From: Hedera helix | Lineage: Eukaryota > Streptophyta > Magnoliopsida > Apiales > Araliaceae | NCBI GenBank assembly: GCA_947179155.2 | Contig: OX359273.1 | Coordinates: 39,888,523-39,952,522, forward strand | DNA: 64,000 bases | Direction of reading: 5' to 3' | In this document: piece after piece, positions 37,847 to 50,799 of the stretch | Position numbering within the stretch: the first letter of the stretch is position 1 | Layout: every line of letters begins with the position of its first letter | Position numbers and translations under genes: made by a program | Notes under the pieces: model-generated | Told to the model about the DNA's origin: nothing | The model's input: the letters and a program-made list of their open reading frames with translations, nothing else | Databases searched by the model: none

Positions 37847-39524
37847 CCGAGTTTTTGGGTTTTGATACTTACATTCCTCCTTATTCACAAGCAAGGGGCC
37901 GAGACATACTCAGAGGAGTGAATTATGCATCTGCAGCTGCCGGAATTTGAGACGAAACCGGCCAACAATTGGTACTCAATAATCTCTCTCTACTTCCTAT
38001 CATATTAGTATTCGCCTAATCATTAGTCAAAAGACCGAGAAAGGTATTAAACTTTTAATTCTAACAAATTACAATTTATAATTATCTTTTTTTGGTTGTA
38101 GGGGCAACGGATTAGTATGAGCGGGCAGGTAAATAATTACAGAAACACGGTAACACAAGTGGTAAATTTACTAGGGGATGAAAATTCAGCTGCAGATTAT
38201 CTCAGCAAGTGCATCTACTCCATCGGATTAGGCAGCAATGATGCCGGCCTATTACTTGACTAGCCGGAGATATACACCTGACCAATATACAAGCAGTAAC
38301 TGACTGTAATAATATATATTTTTTCTTACTAAAAAAATGATATTCACCACGGAACGAGTAAATAGTGTGGATTTTGTTTTTAATGACTACAGCAATTATA
38401 CAATTATGTAACATGGAAATTTGCGTTGATTGGAGTGGGCCAGATTGGCTGCAGCCCAAATGCTCTGACCCAAAACAGCCCAGATGGGTCATCACGTGCA
38501 CAAAGAAAAAATGTGGCAAATCAGATTTTTAACAACAGGCTTTGGTCTCTTGTTGATAATCTCAATAGGGATTAAGCTGATTCAAGATTTACTTATATTT
38601 ATGGGATTTCGTGGACTTAGGGTTGTTTCATAGCATTTGAATGGTTGAATCGGTCAGTCATTTAGTGCGTTTGTTTAGAACTTAATAGTTAAATTGGTCA
38701 AATTTTTGGACTGAATGACTAAGTTTAATTTTTTTAACTGAATGGTTAAATCCGGTTGAATGGAGTAAATTTTTTTTTTATAAAAAATATTAAATATTAT
38801 ATTAAGTAATATTAAATAAATTTATAACAATTTTGAATTTTTTTCAGATAGGTAAAATAGTAAAAATATGTTATTCAAATATTTCAGACATGTCACTTAT
38901 CAAATAATTTTTTCTATTCAATATTCAGAAATTTACTTCATTTTGCTCATTCAGATTACTTAAGCATTCAAAACTATTTCATTCAGTTTTTATCAAACAC
39001 TACCCTAATCACTCGCCCTTCAACTTATGGTACATTTCGTCAACATGTTCACCTTATACCATTGCAAATTGCAATTTTGAACATTTTTTAAACCAAAATA
39101 GTAGAACGACATTGGAAAAAATCCTAAAATTCACGACGAAAAAAAGATCAAGAGTCTTATAATGTATTAATTATATATGCACAAAGTACAACTTACAAAA
39201 CAATACCGCTAGTCATTTTTTAGTCAGACACAGTTGAGCTCTTATAATTTGGGTTTCACAATTTTTTTCCTACCAACAAATGTGCTATTTTCGTATTTGA
39301 TTTTTCAGGTTTTAGGGTTACGTACGAATGCGGGGGTGTTAACAATAGGCAAATTACATGTCTTCCTCTTCAAACACCATGCCGGAATAGGAAGGAGTAC
39401 GTATTTTGGGACGCTTTTCATCCGACGGAAGCTGCAAATGTGGTTTTAGGGAGGAGGATCATATGCCGCCGAGTCTCCATCGGATGCATACCCTTATGAT
39501 CTCCGCCGTCTAGCTCAACTCTGA
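37847..39524 (+). pseudogene. Decayed GDSL esterase/lipase, At4g18970/At5g45670 type
   Basis: Exons 2-5 of a five-exon GDSL gene can be read, each with expected splice signals. About 37847-37971 gives EFLGFDTYIPPYSQARGRDI and GVNYASAAAG, with TGA at 37948-37950 in place of a sense codon. About 38102-38300 gives GQRISMSGQVNNYR and SIGLGSND, then a deletion and frameshift before RRYTPDQY. About 38395-38640 gives FALIGVGQIGCSPNALTQ and NQIFNNRLWSLVDNLN, with a stop. About 39309-39524 gives GFRVTYECGG, ITCLPLQTPC and VFWDAFHPTEAANVV, then another frameshift. Exon 1 with the catalytic GDSL serine block was not found. The QIGCSPNALTQ signature marks a lineage distinct from the three intact genes downstream. 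A MITE sits in its last intron. Confidence 0.85.
38619..39007. mobile_element. MITE with imperfect ends in the GDSL pseudogene
   Basis: The left end tagggttgtttcatagcatt faces a right end whose reverse complement is tagggtagtgtttgataaaa. The interior repeats ttcagaaa, cattcag and attcaaa words on both arms. The about 390-bp length and form suggest a non-autonomous DNA transposon. The target duplication could not be fixed. Confidence 0.5.
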
Positions 39525-40529
39525 AGATATATAGAGCTGAAACTAGGCACGGTGGCATGATATTTCATGTTTTTCTATTTATGTTGTTATACTAAATTTA
39601 TGTTTCCACTGTTTTGAGGGGTGTGATAATTTTTTATAATTATGCATTTGTTGTGTTTCAAAATTCAATGAAAAGCTTATTTCTAGCAACTCACATGCTT
39701 CCTATATTGAAAACCAAAAACTTGTTAACTAGTCCTACACGAGATATATAGCATCTTCTGGATAATCTCTCCCTCCCTTTCTCTCTGTCTTTTTAGGGAG
39801 ACTTTTTTGTTTTTATTTATTTTTCGTTTGTAAATTTTAAGAAAGTATTAAATATTTAATTTTTTATATTATCCTTTATGATTAAATGGTACTTTATTTC
39901 CCTATCATCTTTTTAATAAATTTTAGAAGGTTGACATTAAAATTTTATTCTCAATTTAGTCAATCATATGAAGAAACATTAATTGTATCTCTTAATCTAT
40001 ATGCATAATCTTAAAACGTTAATTAAAAGGGACGAAAGGAGTATTAAATTTTGTATTCTATGATATAATTTATATTAGATTATATTTTGGAATGAAAGTC
40101 TATTAGCTAAATAATGTAATTGTAAAAATAAAAAAGCAACGACAAATTAAAAATATTACCATTTGAAAAAAAATAATTAAAAAAATGTATTTAATTTTGA
40201 AATGGAGGTGTAGTGGACATGTAATAATTAGTTACAAACTTTGCTTGTTGGCTTGTTCTTTGGAAGGTTAAATGCGTAACTATTTTTATAGAGTAATATT
40301 AGGAACACAAATTATATATAAAAATTGTGCATAAACAGTAAAAAATAGAAGAGAAATTAGAAAGCAACACCTACTATTAAATATTTTTTTATTTATTATT
40401 GAATATTTTACACATTTTAATTAGTATATAATACATATGTCCTACACTTAAATGTATAATTTTTTTTTGTATATAATTTATGTCCATAATATTATTTATT
40501 TTAATAAGATTAAAACTATATACGAACAT

Positions 40530-40760
40530 GGAGTAAGTTAGGAAATATGCCTATTTTTGTGGAGTTGGGTCAGTAAGTTGATGTGTAACTAAAATAATGA
40601 CATAATTGCACAAGTCGTCAATGTAAGCATGGGAGACTGATATTGTTGTATACTAATATACACAGACACCACTTTTCCCAAGAGAAAGGTTGTTCATACT
40701 CGATCCAAAAATAGATGTATACCAACAAATTTTTATCATCGATCAATAAATCTCCCTCCC
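40530..40760 (+). promoter_or_regulatory. Conserved upstream block of the GDSL array, copy A
   Basis: This block holds cctatttttgtgga, then taactaaaataatgacat, then catgggaga, then acttttcccaag and ttgttcatact...gatccaaaa. It lies about 630-860 bases before the ATG of the first intact GDSL gene. The same ordered words occur upstream of the other two genes. Confidence 0.55.
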
Positions 40761-41255
40761 TCTCTCAAAGATAACATTCCCTCTCCAATATTCCATCCCA
40801 AGTCGGATGAGATCACATGTTAACGGACAAGTTTACATATATAATATCTAAATATAAAATTAAATATTATATTTATTTTAATTATTAAAAAATAAGACAT
40901 GATACGAATTTTAATATCATGTTATATTTTTTTAATGATTAAGATGAATATAGTGTTTGAATATTATATATTTATACTTATTCTATGGTAACTTTATATA
41001 CGCTATACAGTATATAAACATTTCCCGTTATAAAAATATAAGAGTATAATCATCTATAAAATTGCTAAAAGAAATATATTCTTAATTATAAGTCTATATT
41101 TAAAAGAATGTCAGAAATTGATATTTTCACAAACTCTTACTCACAAAAATAATAAGCGAAACTTACATTCATATTAACATAAAAATTGATAACAATAGAA
41201 AAAAGAAAATATAGAATGGAGTACTTAGCTATCATTACCCAACTTCAATCGTATG

Positions 41256-41265
41256 TATATAAATA
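41256..41265 (+). promoter_or_regulatory. TATA box, first intact GDSL gene
   Basis: tatataaata lies about 125 bases before the ATG, preceded by a tacccaactt word that is also found before the TATA boxes of the other two intact GDSL genes. Confidence 0.65.
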
Positions 41266-41388
41266 ATTGCTAGCTAATTTGTGCTCATAACATGAGTTCA
41301 CTTACATACAACCTTCATCTGCTTCTTCTAACTTATATTTATCAATCCCTTGATTATCTTTCTATCCTGGTCTATATAATATTTTTTG

Positions 41389-41718
41389 ATGGCATATAAG
41401 CTTAGGAAATGCTGCATGTTGTCTACTATTATGGTACTAATGTTCTCTAGCTTGCCATATTGGGTCGAAGGAGAAGCACAGGTGCCTTGTTTCTTCATTT
41501 TTGGAGATTCATTAGTCGATAGTGGCAACAATAATGCTCTTTTGACACTGGCTAAATCCAATTATCCACCGTACGGGATTGATTTTCCAAATGGCCAATC
41601 CACCGGAAGATTTACCAACGGTCGAACAATGGCAGATATCACCAGTAAATCTCTCTCCCTCTCTTACCAAAATATAAATAATCTCTCTTGAAATTGTATT
41701 TCTTTTATTTAAAAAAAT

Positions 41719-41756
<38 letters not shown>

Positions 41757-42670
41757 CATATGGCTCAAATTAAAGCCCCCAAGCTGGATAAACGGACACC
41801 AATCCTTTTTTACGGTTTGTATATAGTTATGCATACATAGTTATCCTCTTTTATACTTTTACAACTATGACTGTATATGTATGCTTGCATAGTATACAAG
41901 ACTTGAGATATTTTGCAGAACTTTACCTTAGGACCTATATAATTAATATAGATCAAATACAGTAGTATAAGTAAATATACCACTTCATTTCAGCATCAAA
42001 TTTTCTAATAGATGCATTTAATTATGGCTAGAACTATATATCATGCTAAATATTGTATATTTATCTTAATTTACAGCTGAACTTCTGGGTTTCAAAGACT
42101 ACATTCCACCTGCTGCGGATTCAAGCAGCGCAAATATACTACTAGGCATCAACTATGCGTCTGCAGGAGCAGGAATACTAAATGAAACTGGACAGCAATT
42201 GGTGTATATTTATGCATTATTTGATAAAAATTACTAATTTTTTTTTTCCTTTTGCTGATAAAATAAAGTACTTCATTAACCTTTTGATTGTGCAGGGTGA
42301 ACTAATCAGCCTCGATAAGCAACTGAAAAATCATCAAACAACGGTCTCACAGATCAGTAACATACTTGGAAGTAATGAATCTACTATAGAGTATCTAAAC
42401 AAGTGCTTATATTATGTTGGAATGGGCAGTAACGATTACCTTTTCAACTTCATGCCACAACTTTACGCAACAAGTCATATGTATACTCCTGACCAATTTG
42501 CTAATGTACTTATTCAACAATATTCTAAGCAAATTAAGGTTAGCTGCTTACTAATTTTTCTCTTTGAAGCTTAAATAAAATTTTGAATGATTTATTTAAG
42601 CCTGTCAAATTAATATATCTTGCTACATTAAAGAAATTGTATAATTAATTAATAATTAAGCAAAATGTGC

Positions 42671-42723
<53 letters not shown>

Positions 42724-43889
42724 TGTATAGCACAATTTATGCATCAAACTGGTTAATTAAATGGGTTGATACATTTAATATAACTAATTAATAAACAGAT
42801 TAATTTTAATGTTGAAAATATTGATAAGCTTAATTAAATGGGTAGTGTTAATTTTGACATATTTAATGTACGTAATATCTTTGTCACATGAATTTGCCTA
42901 ACTGTACAAAGTTGTCTGTTCCAAATTAAGTGAATACCATATAATTATGACATAAAGCGCGGTAAGGTAATCTTTTTTTAGCATTATAACCTTGACTTGT
43001 GTACTTGGTCATTCTTTTGCGGAGATAATATATTTAAGGAAGGTAGTCAATCTCTGTTCTTGTTTTTTTTCCCCTTTTTCTTTTATATATTAGACTTTGT
43101 ACAAGACTGGAGCAAGAAAGGTGGCATTGTGTGGACTAGCTGCTGTAGGGTGCATCCCACATGAGATTGCTACATTCGGAACAAATGGTGCTTCATGTGT
43201 GGAAGAAATCAATACACAAGTCCAGCTTTTCAACCACAGACTCAGATCACTAGTCGATGAGCTCAACAACAATATGACAAATGCAAAATTTATTTACATA
43301 AACCTTTATGATTTTACACTTGAAGTAATTGCAGATCCTTCATCTTTTGGTATGTAAACCTCTACTAAATTGTTCTAACTGGAGTAGGATCCCTTCCATA
43401 AAACTTTTTCTCCAATTTCTTTCAACACATAGCGCGCGACAAAAATTATTTTAACTATGAAACCAATAATACAGTTATTTGCGACAAATATTATTGTGTC
43501 GCTAAAGATAATATTTTGTTACTATACATGTATCGCGAGAAATTGGGTGAAAGCTGTAAAGGAGGGATCCTAATCAATTGTAACTAGTTACTTTGTGCAT
43601 TGAGAATTAGTGGCTCATTTTTTAAAATTTTTTTGGGGGTTGAAAAAAAAATAAAGGTTTTAGGGTTACAAACACGGCATGCTGTGGAACAGGGAAGAAC
43701 AATAATCTTCCATGTATTCCTCTACAAATTCCATGTCAAAATAGGAGTGAGTATTTGTTTTGGGACGCATTCCATCCTTCGGAGGCTGCAAACAAGATTG
43801 CTGCTCAAAGATCATTCCATTCTCAAAGTGTAGGCGACACTTATCCCATGGATATAAACACCCTAGCTCAGCTTCAGTTAAGGGCATGA
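41389..43889 (+). CDS. GDSL esterase/lipase 1 of 3 (At1g29670-like)
   Basis: Exons 41389-41644, 42077-42201, 42296-42538, 43094-43349 and 43657-43889 join in frame to 370 residues, the usual length for plant GDSL lipases, with GT/AG introns throughout. There is an N-terminal signal peptide (MLSTIMVLMFSSLPYWVEGE). Block I FIFGDSLVDSGNNN contains the nucleophile Ser41, the GINYASAGAG region supplies the block II Gly, GMGSND is block III, and WDAFHPSEA carries Asp330 and His333. The enzyme is expected to be a secreted serine hydrolase acting on acyl esters such as cuticle or wax lipids; the substrate is unknown. The start is the single ATG after the conserved TATA box. The C-terminus is three residues longer than in its two paralogues because their TGA is TTA here. 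Confidence 0.93.
42673..42721. repeat. (TA)n microsatellite in intron 3 of GDSL gene 1
   Basis: TA run of about 49 bases. Confidence 0.95.
43385..43572. mobile_element. Short MITE in intron 4 of GDSL gene 1
   Basis: The left end taggatcccttcc and right end ggagggatccta are inverted, and ccaatttct on the left matches agaaattgg on the right. The interior has tgtcgc / gcgacaaa pairs. Length about 188 bp. TA at both borders may be the target duplication. The other two GDSL genes lack it in the same intron. Confidence 0.65.
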
Positions 43890-45169
43890 CTTCTATAATT
43901 TGATGAGCACTTGAAAAAGGAATTCTGATAAGAATTTATTTTTACATTTTGTGTTACTACAAGCATTTGTGAATCAAAAAATGGATATTTTTCTTTGCTA
44001 GCTCGTTTTTACTAGTAAAAATTGTTCATGTATTCTTTCCTTAGGCTCCTTTTTTTTTAAATAATAAGATGGCATAGAAAAGTACATTTAACAGTGCCAC
44101 AAGAACATTTAGACATAGATATTGGGAATGAACCAATGGAAGAAAGAAAAAAAAAAAATCTGAGACAATGAACAATATTAAACACGTACATTAGCTAGCT
44201 AGCTAGTTTGTAACTTCACCATTGATAAACCAAGTAACCAAGCACAAGAGACTCTCTTCATGTTGATCTCTCATTGTTAATCTTGAAACACCTAACTCTT
44301 CATTTTCGTTAAGGATGGTTCTTTTTCTGCAGAAAATGAGGTCACCAGAAACTACAGAGCCTTCATTAAGCATATATTTTAACTAGACTCAGAAAATAGA
44401 TATGAAGTATTAGATAAACATCACATGGCATTAATTGTCCCATTGATATGAAGCAAAAAACTAAAAAAAGACCAACGAGGCTTAGTAGTGATAATAAAAG
44501 ACATCAGTCCTGATTTTTTTGCGTAGATGTATGTATCTATATTGTAAAACGGAGAAAAATTGTGCAGTTATTTTTTATGTCAACACCAAAAGTGAAAAGT
44601 GAAACCTTTTTGGATTCCACTTTTACCTTTTTCATCTTTATTAGTTCTCGCTCTCATACATACTTATATTTTCATTTCTATTTCCTCTCTCCCACTCTCT
44701 TATCACTTTTACTCTCCCACTCTCTTATCTCTTTTATATTAAATCAATTATAGGGAATTGATATTTACTCAAATTAATTTGATATTTCATCAGCAAGTCT
44801 CAATTTTAACCAAACCAGTCCTACCGTAGTAAACTAACTATGGGTCTTTAATTATTATGTCCAATTTGCCCTTATTTAGTAGAAGTGGAATTCTAATTGT
44901 TGCTGAAACGTCTATTCCTATTCTCTTCTCGTTGTTTAGCTTTCTTATTTTCTTTGTATATCAATAATCTTGGCTACTTCTACCGCCATCATTCATCTAC
45001 AAAGGTGTGAAAGAAGTGATTTGAGGTCAAATCAAAAAATTATCTCTCTTTTTTATTTAGAATTGATGAATTTTAAAAAAAATGAATCTAATTTTGAAAT
45101 GCAAGAAATATTGGACATGCAATTAGTTGACATGTTCTTCAGAAGATATGGCACTGCTATATATTAATA

Positions 45170-45420
45170 CAACCAAGACTACGAGCATGGAAGAAGCTAG
45201 GAGATCCCTATTTTTGTGGAGTCAGTTATCTCTAAAGTTGATGTCTAACCAAAATAATGACATTTAATTGCTCAAGTCAATATTGTGTGCTTGGGAGATT
45301 GATCGTATTCGCGTTATCGGGTATATATGATTTATATATGCACACTTTTCCCAAGAAAAAAGTTGTCCATACTGGATCCAAAAATAAATCCCAACAAATT
45401 TTTATCATCAATCAATCAAC
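45170..45420 (+). promoter_or_regulatory. Conserved upstream block of the GDSL array, copy B
   Basis: Same ordered words as copy A (cctatttttgtggag, ctaaccaaaataatgacat, cttgggaga, cacttttcccaag, catactggatccaaaa), but lying about 1.4 kb before the ATG because a 1-kb stretch intervenes. Confidence 0.55.
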
Positions 45421-45619
45421 CTCGTCTTCTGCATTTTAAAATCATTTTATGAATTTAAATATTATGTTCAATCTCTGTCTTATATTTTGTCTCATTTTAT
45501 ATATTAATAAATACAACATTTATCTATCATTTATAAAAAAACTGTAAATAAGTAAATATATTATATATACATCACAATAATATAAGAGATGAGGTAGAGA
45601 ATAAGACACAAAATTTAAC

Positions 45620-46640
45620 TTTGTAGAATTAACATCCCAAATTTAAGTTGAAAATATATTAATTGCATATGGTAACTTTGTGCTATATGTAGAAGCTCTG
45701 GTGTATGTTTGTTGATGTGCAAGTGTAGTTTTGGGGTGTTTTTCATTAAGGTGTGGGTATCCTAATTTTCTTCTTCTTTTTTTTTTTGTTGCTAAATAGG
45801 TATCCTAATTTTCTTGAGGGAGATGCAGTAGTATTTGTGTGAGTAGTGTCTGTTGTTTCATCTTCTGTTTTTATTTGGATTTTTTGAGTAGAGTAGGAGC
45901 TGTGAGATTTTTGGATGCCTTTCCTTGGTGGTTCTTTTAGTGGTGAAGTTTGTCAGTCTGTTATGAGTTGTGGTAAGGGTGGCGTATGTTTGTTGAGGGA
46001 GCTTGTAGTGTCTTGATCGTTCTGTTAGTGTGTGTTATGGTTCTTTTCTCTTAATTCTTTTTTGGTCCACTTCTTGGTGAGTGGGAGTTCAGTTAGAGGG
46101 GGGTTGTTGGGTGATTGTTTTGTTGTGTGTTTAGTTTCGTATGATTTTTGTTGCACAATTATTAAGATTGTGGAGATGGTCTTTTGAAATAGCTATGTGA
46201 AACTGGAATTAATCATGTATTAGGGGTTCTTATTTTTGGTGTGGGTGCTTCCGGCTTGATCGAGCGAGTTTAATTTGTGGTCTTATGTTGTTTCTATAAG
46301 CAGTGACTGCTCTTTTTTCTTCTCTTAGAAATTTCGTGGGCTAAATCTTGGTGTGCGGAGGGAGTTTTTCTGGTGGTGGTTGTAATTAATTGGGCTGTGT
46401 ACTATATGATTTTGTTGTATATATACCAAGATAGTGGAGCTTTTGTTTTGAAGGGGTTTCCTGAAGCTTGATATCATGTATTTGTGGTTAATCATTATTG
46501 GATCCCTTCTTTAGCAAATTCTTACTCAAGGAATGAAGTCATTAGGTGTTCAAGAAGCCAGGCCAGGCCTACTCTGGTATCAATGCTTTAATTTTCTTAG
46601 CAGTTAACATGTCCTTGCCTCATCATTCCCAATCTTCATC
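45620..46640. other. About 1 kb of G+T-rich insertion upstream of GDSL gene 2
   Basis: Compared with the flank of GDSL gene 3, this region separates the atatacatcacaataata block (45565) from the ttaatattccgttcat...catatacccaacttaatt promoter (46660). In gene 3 the matching blocks are only about 60 bases apart. The plus strand is unusually rich in G and T with few A runs, unlike all surrounding DNA. No terminal repeats, coding frame or poly-A end was recognised. Confidence 0.55.
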
Positions 46641-46701
46641 TTCAGTTATTCCAAATTAATATTCCGTTCATATTTTATCATATACCCAACTTAATTCCAT
46701 A

Positions 46702-46709
46702 TATAAATA
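46702..46709 (+). promoter_or_regulatory. TATA box, GDSL gene 2
   Basis: TATAAATA about 130 bases before the ATG, preceded by catatacccaacttaattc, a word shared with gene 3. Confidence 0.7.
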
Positions 46710-46833
46710 AACCCTAGTTCATTTGTGCTCACTCCTATTCAGTTACAACCTTCATCTTCTTTCTTGTAACATATATTTATCAATCCTTTAATTTTCTTTT
46801 ACCCTCATCTATTAAAGTTAAAGCTTTTCATTT

Positions 46834-47993
46834 ATGGCATATGAGCTCAGAAAATGCTGCATGGTGTCTACTATTTTGGTAATACTGTTTTCCAGCTTGC
46901 GATATTGGGTTGAAGGAGAACCACAAGTGCCTTGTTTCTTCATTTTTGGAGATTCATTAGTAGATAATGGCAATAATAATAACCTTTACACACTGGCTAA
47001 ATCCAATTATCCGCCCTATGGGGTTGATTTTCCAAATGGTCAAGCTACCGGAAGGTTTACCAATGGTCGAACAATGGCCGATTTTACTGGTCTCTCTCTC
47101 TCCCTTGATCTCTTACCAAAATAAACTCTCTTTGATTTCTTGTTAAAGAAATATTTTAATATTAAACGCCTACTTTTTTAAATGGCACACAATTTAAGGT
47201 AATAATTTTATTCCTAATATACCCCTATTAAATTAATATTTCCGACTCATTATTTTTCATTCAATATGTAAATATATTTCAATTTTCAATACTTTAATTA
47301 CTCATGTTCACATAATTATCATTAGCACTTAGTAACTTTTTATTTTTTCTAGATGGACAAGTTGTTAATGATTTCACTTTTCTATAAATTAATTAGTTGT
47401 ATCCACATGAAGGGTATACTTGGAAAAAAGTGAGCAAAAAGAACATTATCTCCGTTTCAAATTATATAACCATTATTGATTTTTGAAAATCAATTTTAGA
47501 CATTTTTAGTCAAAATTAAGATAACTCATTAAAAATTATAAAACAGTAAAACTTTTAATGAGTAATATTTTTCAGAAAGTTTATAATATTTATCGTTGTA
47601 CGGATTAAAATTAAAGTAAGATGTCAATTTTGAGTTTAATTTTTTTTTTAAATTGACTTTAAAAAGTTAATAATGATCAAATAATATAAAATAAAAGAGT
47701 ACAAATTAATTTAGAAATAGGACAATTAATTTGGGATAGATAAAAATGAAAACATGGGCGATTAATATGGGACCGGCAGAGAATATGAAAATGTATAGTT
47801 TCTTCATAGAGTTATAATTAGCCTAGAAGCCCATCACAAAAATGGTAGTAATTCTTTTTTGCGGGTTTTATTTTGTACATACATACTTGAATTATTATTT
47901 TATATATTGTAGAATTATTTATGCATAAGTTACAAGACTGTTGAGATTTTTGTTGTCAAGAACAAATTAAATCAGCCCTGTTTCCTGTTCTTC

Positions 47994-48058
<65 letters not shown>

Positions 48059-49569
48059 AAAATATAAAATAATGCCTACTTTAAATCAAACGCAACATGA
48101 GTAATGCCACTTCATTTCATTTGAGCATCAAATTAAAGTTCCTAATATATAGATGGATACTTGCCTACTTGCCCGGAATAAACATATGTTTGCTAATTGA
48201 ATATTTATATTCATTTACAGCCGAACTTCTGGGTTTCAGAGATTACATTCCTCCTTTTGCTGATTCAAGTCGCGCTAATATACTACTAGGCATCAATTAT
48301 GCATCTTCAGGAGCAGGAATACGAAATGAAACTGGACAGCATTTGGTATATATTCACAAATTATGTGACAAAAATTATTCATTTAATTTGCTACTAAAAA
48401 AGAGTATTTGATAAACCTTTTGATTGTGCAGGGAGAACGAATTAGCCTCGATAAGCAGTTAAAAAATCATCAAACAATAGTATCACAGATCAACAACATA
48501 ATTGGAAGTAATGAATCTACTATAAAGTACCTCAACAAGTGCTTATATTACGTTGGAATGGGCAGTAACGATTACAAAAACAACTACTTAATGCCACAAA
48601 TTTACCCAACAAGCCAAATGTACACACCTGACCAATATGCTACTGTCCTTATTCAACAATATTCTGAGCAAATTAAGGTCACCTCTTACTATTTTTTTTG
48701 TTGTTGAAATGGAATTTTTTATATTTATTATTGAATATCGTATCCAAAAATCTTGGATTAAGTACATTGATATATATAATTTTCTCTTTACTACTAACTA
48801 ATTTTAATATAATTACCTTTTTAAATTTTTATTGTTCTTGTTTTCTGGATATTAATTAGAATCTGTACAACAATGGAGCAAGAAAGGTTGCATTGTATGC
48901 AATAGGTCCTTTAGGGTGCACCCCAAGTGAGATTGGTACATATGGAACGAATGGTTCTTCGTGTGTTGATAAAATCAATACACTAGTCGAGTTTTTCAAC
49001 ACCGGACTCAGATCACTCGTCGATGAGCTCAACGACAATCTGACCGACGCAAAATTTATTTACGTGAACCTTTATGATCTTACACTTGAAGCAATTGGAG
49101 ATCCTTCATCTTTTGGTAAGCAACTTCTATTTAACTGTTTTACTTTATCTCAAAATTATACAGGCATGAGATATTACTGATTTGTCGTTATTTATTTACT
49201 ATCACTTCTAGAATCACAGCACTATATATGCATTACTAAATTTTTGACAAATGCTATTAAGGGTATATTTGAGAAACTTGCGCTATTTAATTGTTACTTA
49301 GACGCTCAATTTTGTAATTTTTATTTTTGGTTGAAATAAAAATAGGTTTTAAGGTAACAAACACGGCATGCTGCGATGTAGGGAAGAAAAATAGTCTACC
49401 ATGTCTTCCTCTACAAATCCCATGTCAAAAAAGGAGTGAGTATTTGTTTTGGGATGCGTTCCATCCTTCGGAGGCTTCATACAAGATTGCTGCTCAAAGA
49501 ACATACCATGCTCAAAGCCTAAGCGACGCTTATCCCATGGATATATACACCCTAGCTCAGCTTCAGTGA
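46834..49569 (+). CDS. GDSL esterase/lipase 2 of 3 (At1g29670-like)
   Basis: Exons 46834-47089, 48221-48345, 48432-48677, 48860-49115 and 49346-49569 total 1107 nt, 368 residues, in frame throughout. Signal peptide followed by block I FIFGDSLVDNGNNN (Ser41), then INYASSGAG, GMGSNDY and WDAFHPSEA (Asp331, His334), so the hydrolase machinery is complete. The segment GPLGCTPSEIGTYGTNGSSC marks the same subclade as gene 3. The block II region reads ASSGAG where the paralogues have ASAGAG. The first donor is GTCTCT rather than a consensus GTAAGT, yet it keeps the phase used by the other genes. Probably a secreted ester hydrolase; substrate unknown. Confidence 0.93.
47999..48055. repeat. (TA)n microsatellite in intron 1 of GDSL gene 2
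   Basis: TA run of about 57 bases. Confidence 0.95.
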
Positions 49570-50790
49570 AGGCTATGACATATATCTATTTGATGAGCAC
49601 TTGAAAATGATTTCTTAAATGAAAATTTATCTTGATATAATTGTGTCGTAACAAGCATTTTGTATTTTCACAATGTGAATTTCCTCTTTTCCCTTTTTAT
49701 CACCCAAATCCCAGAAGATGTAAATGCATTAGTACTATTTATTCTTAATTCGACTCATATTCCTCAAATACTAGATCCCGCTCTAATAGCCCCGAATCAA
49801 TTAAATACGTGTGCTAAGATATGAAGACTTCTTATTCCACACAACAAGAAAATCACTTTTCCCCCTTTTATATACTAGCAAATTTTGTTTAGAATTTTTT
49901 TTTTCCATATTAATGAATTCGGGTCCATAACCAATATTTTGCAACAAGGCTTTAAGAAGTTTTTTTTATATAAAATAAATAGCATGATAAATGAAAGCAA
50001 ATACAGTTAATATCTAAAACAATGGAAATTACACAAGCTACACTACAACAAATTTCAAGGAGATGTAACATAATTAAGCATAGAAAATCTTCACTACTTA
50101 CACATTTAGACTTTCGACATTAATGATTGATCACAAACTAACCATATGAGTTTAGACTTTCGACATTAACATTTAGACTTTCGACATTAATGATCGATTA
50201 CATATAGCAAAACTCTTTTCTAATATGAGTTGCTGAGCTCCACCATGCACATACCCTAAAAGACATAGGTGCAAGATTTTATTTATTTATTCATTTATTT
50301 TGCAGCACTCAAAATTCATTAATATCGTTGTGTTTTGCCTTTAATAGCCTGAACTAGCCTTCTATAAGCATATTCGTTGTTTTCAAAATAGAACAAGCAT
50401 TTTTTAGCGTGCATATCATTTTATTCTTATATTTTAGAAACGGAACAGAAGTAATAGTACTACTTAATTCTTAAATTACAAAAAAATGATGCTTTTTTTA
50501 GGACAGAAAGAATAATATCATGTTACATCTATTAATTAAGTTGCAAAGGAAAAATTTATATGCAAATAAATAATGTAATCTTAAAAACAAAAAATTAAAG
50601 GCAATACCTAATTAAAAATATCATATCATTTTTTTAGTCTTAAATAAAAATATCATATCACTTATTCGTTAGTATAAATGTATCTCTTTTATTTAGAATT
50701 GATGAATTAAAAAAATCTATATATAATAAGACAAAATTTTATTTTTTAGTTTTCGTTTTGACATAGGTCTAAAATTTAACTATTAGTAAA
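49570..50790. other. 3' flank of GDSL gene 2
   Basis: No gene. About 49980-50230 resembles the 3' flanks of genes 1 and 3. The word ttagactttcgacatta occurs three times between about 50105 and 50190, a small local repeat that is present once after gene 3 (about 57760). Confidence 0.5.
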
Positions 50791-50799
50791 ACACTTTTT

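Larger units (their letters stand above)
39525..41388. other. Intergenic region upstream of the first intact GDSL gene
   Basis: No gene seen. It contains one copy of the upstream block shared by the GDSL genes (about 40530-40760) and otherwise AT-rich DNA. Confidence 0.4.
43890..46833. other. Spacer between GDSL genes 1 and 2
   Basis: No supported gene. Just downstream of gene 1, about 44160-44420 repeats words found after genes 2 and 3 (aagctag, catgttgatct, aaaatgaggtca, cagaaac...gaagcctt), so the duplication units include 3' flanks. About 45620-46640 is a G+T-rich stretch described separately. Confidence 0.5.

Noticed and set aside
43600..43887. ORFs over GDSL gene 1 exon 5 in other frames
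   Set aside because: The spliced frame gives the conserved C-terminus with DAFHP, so these are shadows.
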